A DNA stretch of 5,815 bases from UBA8516 sp035457865 (GTDB lineage Archaea > Thermoproteota > Nitrososphaeria > Nitrososphaerales > Nitrosopumilaceae), in assembly GCA_035457865.1 (NCBI GenBank), contig DATIAR010000009.1, forward strand, positions 1 through 5,815, written 5' to 3'. Of this stretch, positions 4,228-5,815 are shown piece by piece (position 1 is the first letter of the stretch; every line of letters starts with the position of its first letter). The notes below the pieces were generated by a model, which was not told the origin of the DNA, did no database searches, and saw only the letters and a program-made list of their open reading frames with translations. The position numbers were made by a program, and so were the translations under genes.

Positions 4228-5526
4228 TTGAGAATTACTGTCACAGTTATCAAAGCTGATGTTGGTGGAATCGGCGGTCACACAAGACCAAGCGATGGTT
4301 TGTTAAATGCAGTCAGAAACATGGTAAGACCTCAAGTTAGAAAAGATGGCAACGGACTCTTAATTGATTCTTACATTGGTTATTGTGGCGATGACATACA
4401 CATTGTTATGACTCATACAAAAGGAGTTGACAATAAAGAAGTTCACCAGCTTGCATGGAAGGCATTTGAAGCAGCTACAAGGGTTGCAAAAAACGAAGGA
4501 CTGTATGGTGCAGGCCAGGACTTGCTCAAAGATTCTTTTTCAGGCAACGTAAAGGGTATGGGCCCTGGTGTTGCAGAGATGCAATTTGAAGAAAGACCAA
4601 ACGAGGCCTTTACAATTTATGCCGCAGACAAGACAGAGCCTGGTGCATTCAACTATCCATTTTATAGAATATTTGTAGATACTCTAAGTAACACAGGTCT
4701 CATAGTAAACCAAAATCTTGCAAAAGGGGTCAAGATAAATGTCATGGATGTAGAAAAAGGAAAAATTGCTGAACTGCACATGTGGCAAGACAAACCCACT
4801 CTTGAAGCCGCCCTGATGTATCCTGGAAGGTATGTGGTTTCTTCAGTGTATACAAAAGACAATCAGCCAATACTTGTAGCGTCAACTGACAGACTGCACA
4901 ACATTGCAGGAAAATATGTTGGAAAAGATGATCCGATTTGCATTATAAGAACACAAAAAGATTTCCCAGCAACTGAAGAAGTTGGAAGCGCATTTAGCAA
5001 TCCGCATTATGTTGCAGGAAACACAAGAGGCAGTCATCACATGCCACTGATGCCAGTAAAGCTAAACTCGCCTGCAAGTATCAACTTTGCAATACCAATA
5101 GTTAGCAGTCTTGTTTTTAGTATGCACAACGGAATACTAGTAGGACCAGTAGATGGATTTGCAACACCAGATTGGGACTACGTAAGAAATCTTGCAACAA
5201 AAAGAGCGTTTGCAATGCGAAGTCAAGGATTTTTCCATCCTGCAACACTGGTTCCAAGTGAGCTGGAATATGCAGAAGGATACAGAGCCAGAATGAATGT
5301 AGTTTGGAGCAAGATGAGACCAATCACAAACAATCAACAAAAATCTCATCCACAACACAAACCAACACACCTGCCACAACCACATGAACACCAAAAACAG
5401 ATTACAGCTGAGAGACCAATACAGCCTGCAAAACCTCAACCGAAAATAGCAAAACCCAAGCCACAAAAAAAGAGCGCAAAGCCTAAACAAAAACCAAGTC
5501 AGCCAGAAAAATCAGAAGAAAAATAA
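4228..5526 (+). CDS. fbp: Fructose-1,6-bisphosphate aldolase/phosphatase (class V FBPase)
   Basis: The bifunctional archaeal enzyme condenses dihydroxyacetone phosphate with glyceraldehyde 3-phosphate and dephosphorylates the product to fructose 6-phosphate, committing carbon to gluconeogenesis. The core (1-366) shows the family's metal and substrate residues: D11 and H18 in IKADVGGIGGHTRPSD, the acidic pair D55-D56, Q97, D134, the YVGKDDP segment (Y230, K233, D234-D235) whose Lys matches the Schiff-base lysine of characterised enzymes, and Y348 in ELEYAEGY. Residues 367-432 are an added low-complexity tail with 13 Pro, 14 Lys and 11 Gln and no aromatic or Cys. The start is TTG: an in-frame TGA lies at 4216-4218 and no ATG or GTG intervenes, while the family begins M-[KR]-I-T-V exactly here. 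The next gene, triosephosphate isomerase, supplies its substrates. Confidence 0.95.
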   Translation: MRITVTVIKADVGGIGGHTRPSDGLLNAVRNMVRPQVRKDGNGLLIDSYIGYCGDDIHIVMTHTKGVDNKEVHQLAWKAFEAATRVAKNEGLYGAGQDLLKDSFSGNVKGMGPGVAEMQFEERPNEAFTIYAADKTEPGAFNYPFYRIFVDTLSNTGLIVNQNLAKGVKINVMDVEKGKIAELHMWQDKPTLEAALMYPGRYVVSSVYTKDNQPILVASTDRLHNIAGKYVGKDDPICIIRTQKDFPATEEVGSAFSNPHYVAGNTRGSHHMPLMPVKLNSPASINFAIPIVSSLVFSMHNGILVGPVDGFATPDWDYVRNLATKRAFAMRSQGFFHPATLVPSELEYAEGYRARMNVVWSKMRPITNNQQKSHPQHKPTHLPQPHEHQKQITAERPIQPAKPQPKIAKPKPQKKSAKPKQKPSQPEKSEEK

Positions 5527-5587
5527 AACCAAAACTGGACAAAAAATTATACAAACAACACAATTACAAAAAATCTAAACTCATAAT

Positions 5588-5598
5588 CAATATATCAT
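5588..5598 (+). promoter_or_regulatory. TATA-like box before triosephosphate isomerase
   Basis: CAATATATCAT is centred about 28 bases before the TTG start at 5621, again at the leaderless distance. A perfect short inverted repeat, TAGGC-AA-GCCTA (5598-5609), abuts its downstream side. Confidence 0.45.
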
Positions 5599-5620
5599 AG
5601 GCAAGCCTAGTATCCATGGT

Positions 5621-5815
5621 TTGTTTATTATCAACTTAAAAAACTATGAAGAGATTGCAGGTACTAAAGCACTCAAGCTAGCAAAAGCAGCAGAAAAGAT
5701 TTCAAAAAAATATCGAATTAAAATAGCGGTTGCGCCTCCACAGCATCTACTTGCGCTACTAACCAGATGCAGCATACCTGTTTTGGCTCAGCATCTTGAC
5801 ACCGCAAATATTGGC
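5621..5815 (+). CDS. tpiA: Triosephosphate isomerase, N-terminal part (3' end outside window)
   Basis: The enzyme interconverts dihydroxyacetone phosphate and glyceraldehyde 3-phosphate. The 65 visible residues match the shorter archaeal form: FIINLKNYEE at the N-terminus with the active-site pair N5 and K7, strand IAVAPPQHL (35-43), and IPVLAQHLD (52-60), where AQH takes the place of the AQN segment of bacterial and eukaryotic enzymes. The catalytic His and Glu lie beyond the window. The start is TTG 5621: the frame is open from a TAA at 5576-5578 but has no ATG or GTG, and archaeal homologues begin right at this strand. ATG 5616 is in another frame and stops within a few codons. The gene lies 94 bases after the aldolase/phosphatase gene with its own TATA-like box, so it can be transcribed alone or by readthrough, as no T-tract separates them. 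Confidence 0.9.
   Translation, partial: MFIINLKNYEEIAGTKALKLAKAAEKISKKYRIKIAVAPPQHLLALLTRCSIPVLAQHLDTANIG

Noticed and set aside
5137..5490. 117-residue minus-strand frame with a hydrophobic, apparently membrane-like start
   Set aside because: It is the reverse complement of the A/C-rich tail and core of the FBP aldolase/phosphatase; the hydrophobicity comes from complementing Lys, Gln and Pro codons.
5527..5620. Intrinsic terminator between the aldolase/phosphatase and isomerase genes
   Set aside because: The plus strand here is A/C-rich with no T-run and no stable hairpin apart from the 12-base palindrome near the next start.
5616..5639. ATG 5616 as a start for triosephosphate isomerase
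   Set aside because: It is in a different frame and reaches TAA after seven codons. The family N-terminus is in the frame of TTG 5621.

Overview
The window reads as a piece of an AT-rich archaeal chromosome, most likely an ammonia-oxidising thaumarchaeon (Nitrososphaerota, Nitrosopumilus-like). The support is: an archaeal/eukaryotic-type EF-1 alpha carrying the segment shared by Crenarchaeota, Thaumarchaeota and eukaryotes; a 102-residue archaeal uS10; the RNA polymerase subunit Rpo12; a class V fructose-1,6-bisphosphate aldolase/phosphatase; an archaeal-type triosephosphate isomerase; TATA-like boxes placed 23-29 bases before start codons; and almost no Shine-Dalgarno sequences. The lineage call is inference from protein style, not from a database search.

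Layout, left to right. Bases 1-778 (+) hold the 3' part of a 3-hydroxyacyl-CoA dehydrogenase, plausibly the 3-hydroxybutyryl-CoA step of the 3-hydroxypropionate/4-hydroxybutyrate carbon fixation cycle. It meets, tail to tail with a 14-base overlap, a LOG-fold nucleotide-binding protein of the TIGR00725 type (765-1277, -). A short divergent promoter region separates that gene from a 41-residue ribbon-helix-helix protein (1360-1485, +). Next come two translationally coupled zinc proteins (+): a triplicated zinc-ribbon protein (1596-2024) and a double C2H2 zinc finger protein (2021-2227).

The middle is a minus-strand information-processing operon, in transcription order EF-1 alpha (4082-2778), ribosomal protein S10 (2769-2461) and Rpo12 (2421-2224). 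Its last gene overlaps the C2H2 gene tail to tail by 4 bases. A 145-base divergent promoter region (4083-4227) leads to the plus-strand gluconeogenesis pair: bifunctional FBP aldolase/phosphatase (4228-5526) and triosephosphate isomerase (from 5621, cut by the window end). The second makes the triose phosphates that the first condenses and dephosphorylates to fructose 6-phosphate. Both appear to be leaderless and to start with TTG.

No mobile element, CRISPR array, tRNA or rRNA was seen. The least explained part is the ribbon-helix-helix / triple zinc ribbon / C2H2 cluster at 1360-2227. Other oddities are a C-x-C spacing in the Rpo12 zinc site, a 66-residue Pro/Lys/Gln-rich tail on the FBP aldolase/phosphatase, and the non-ATG leaderless starts.
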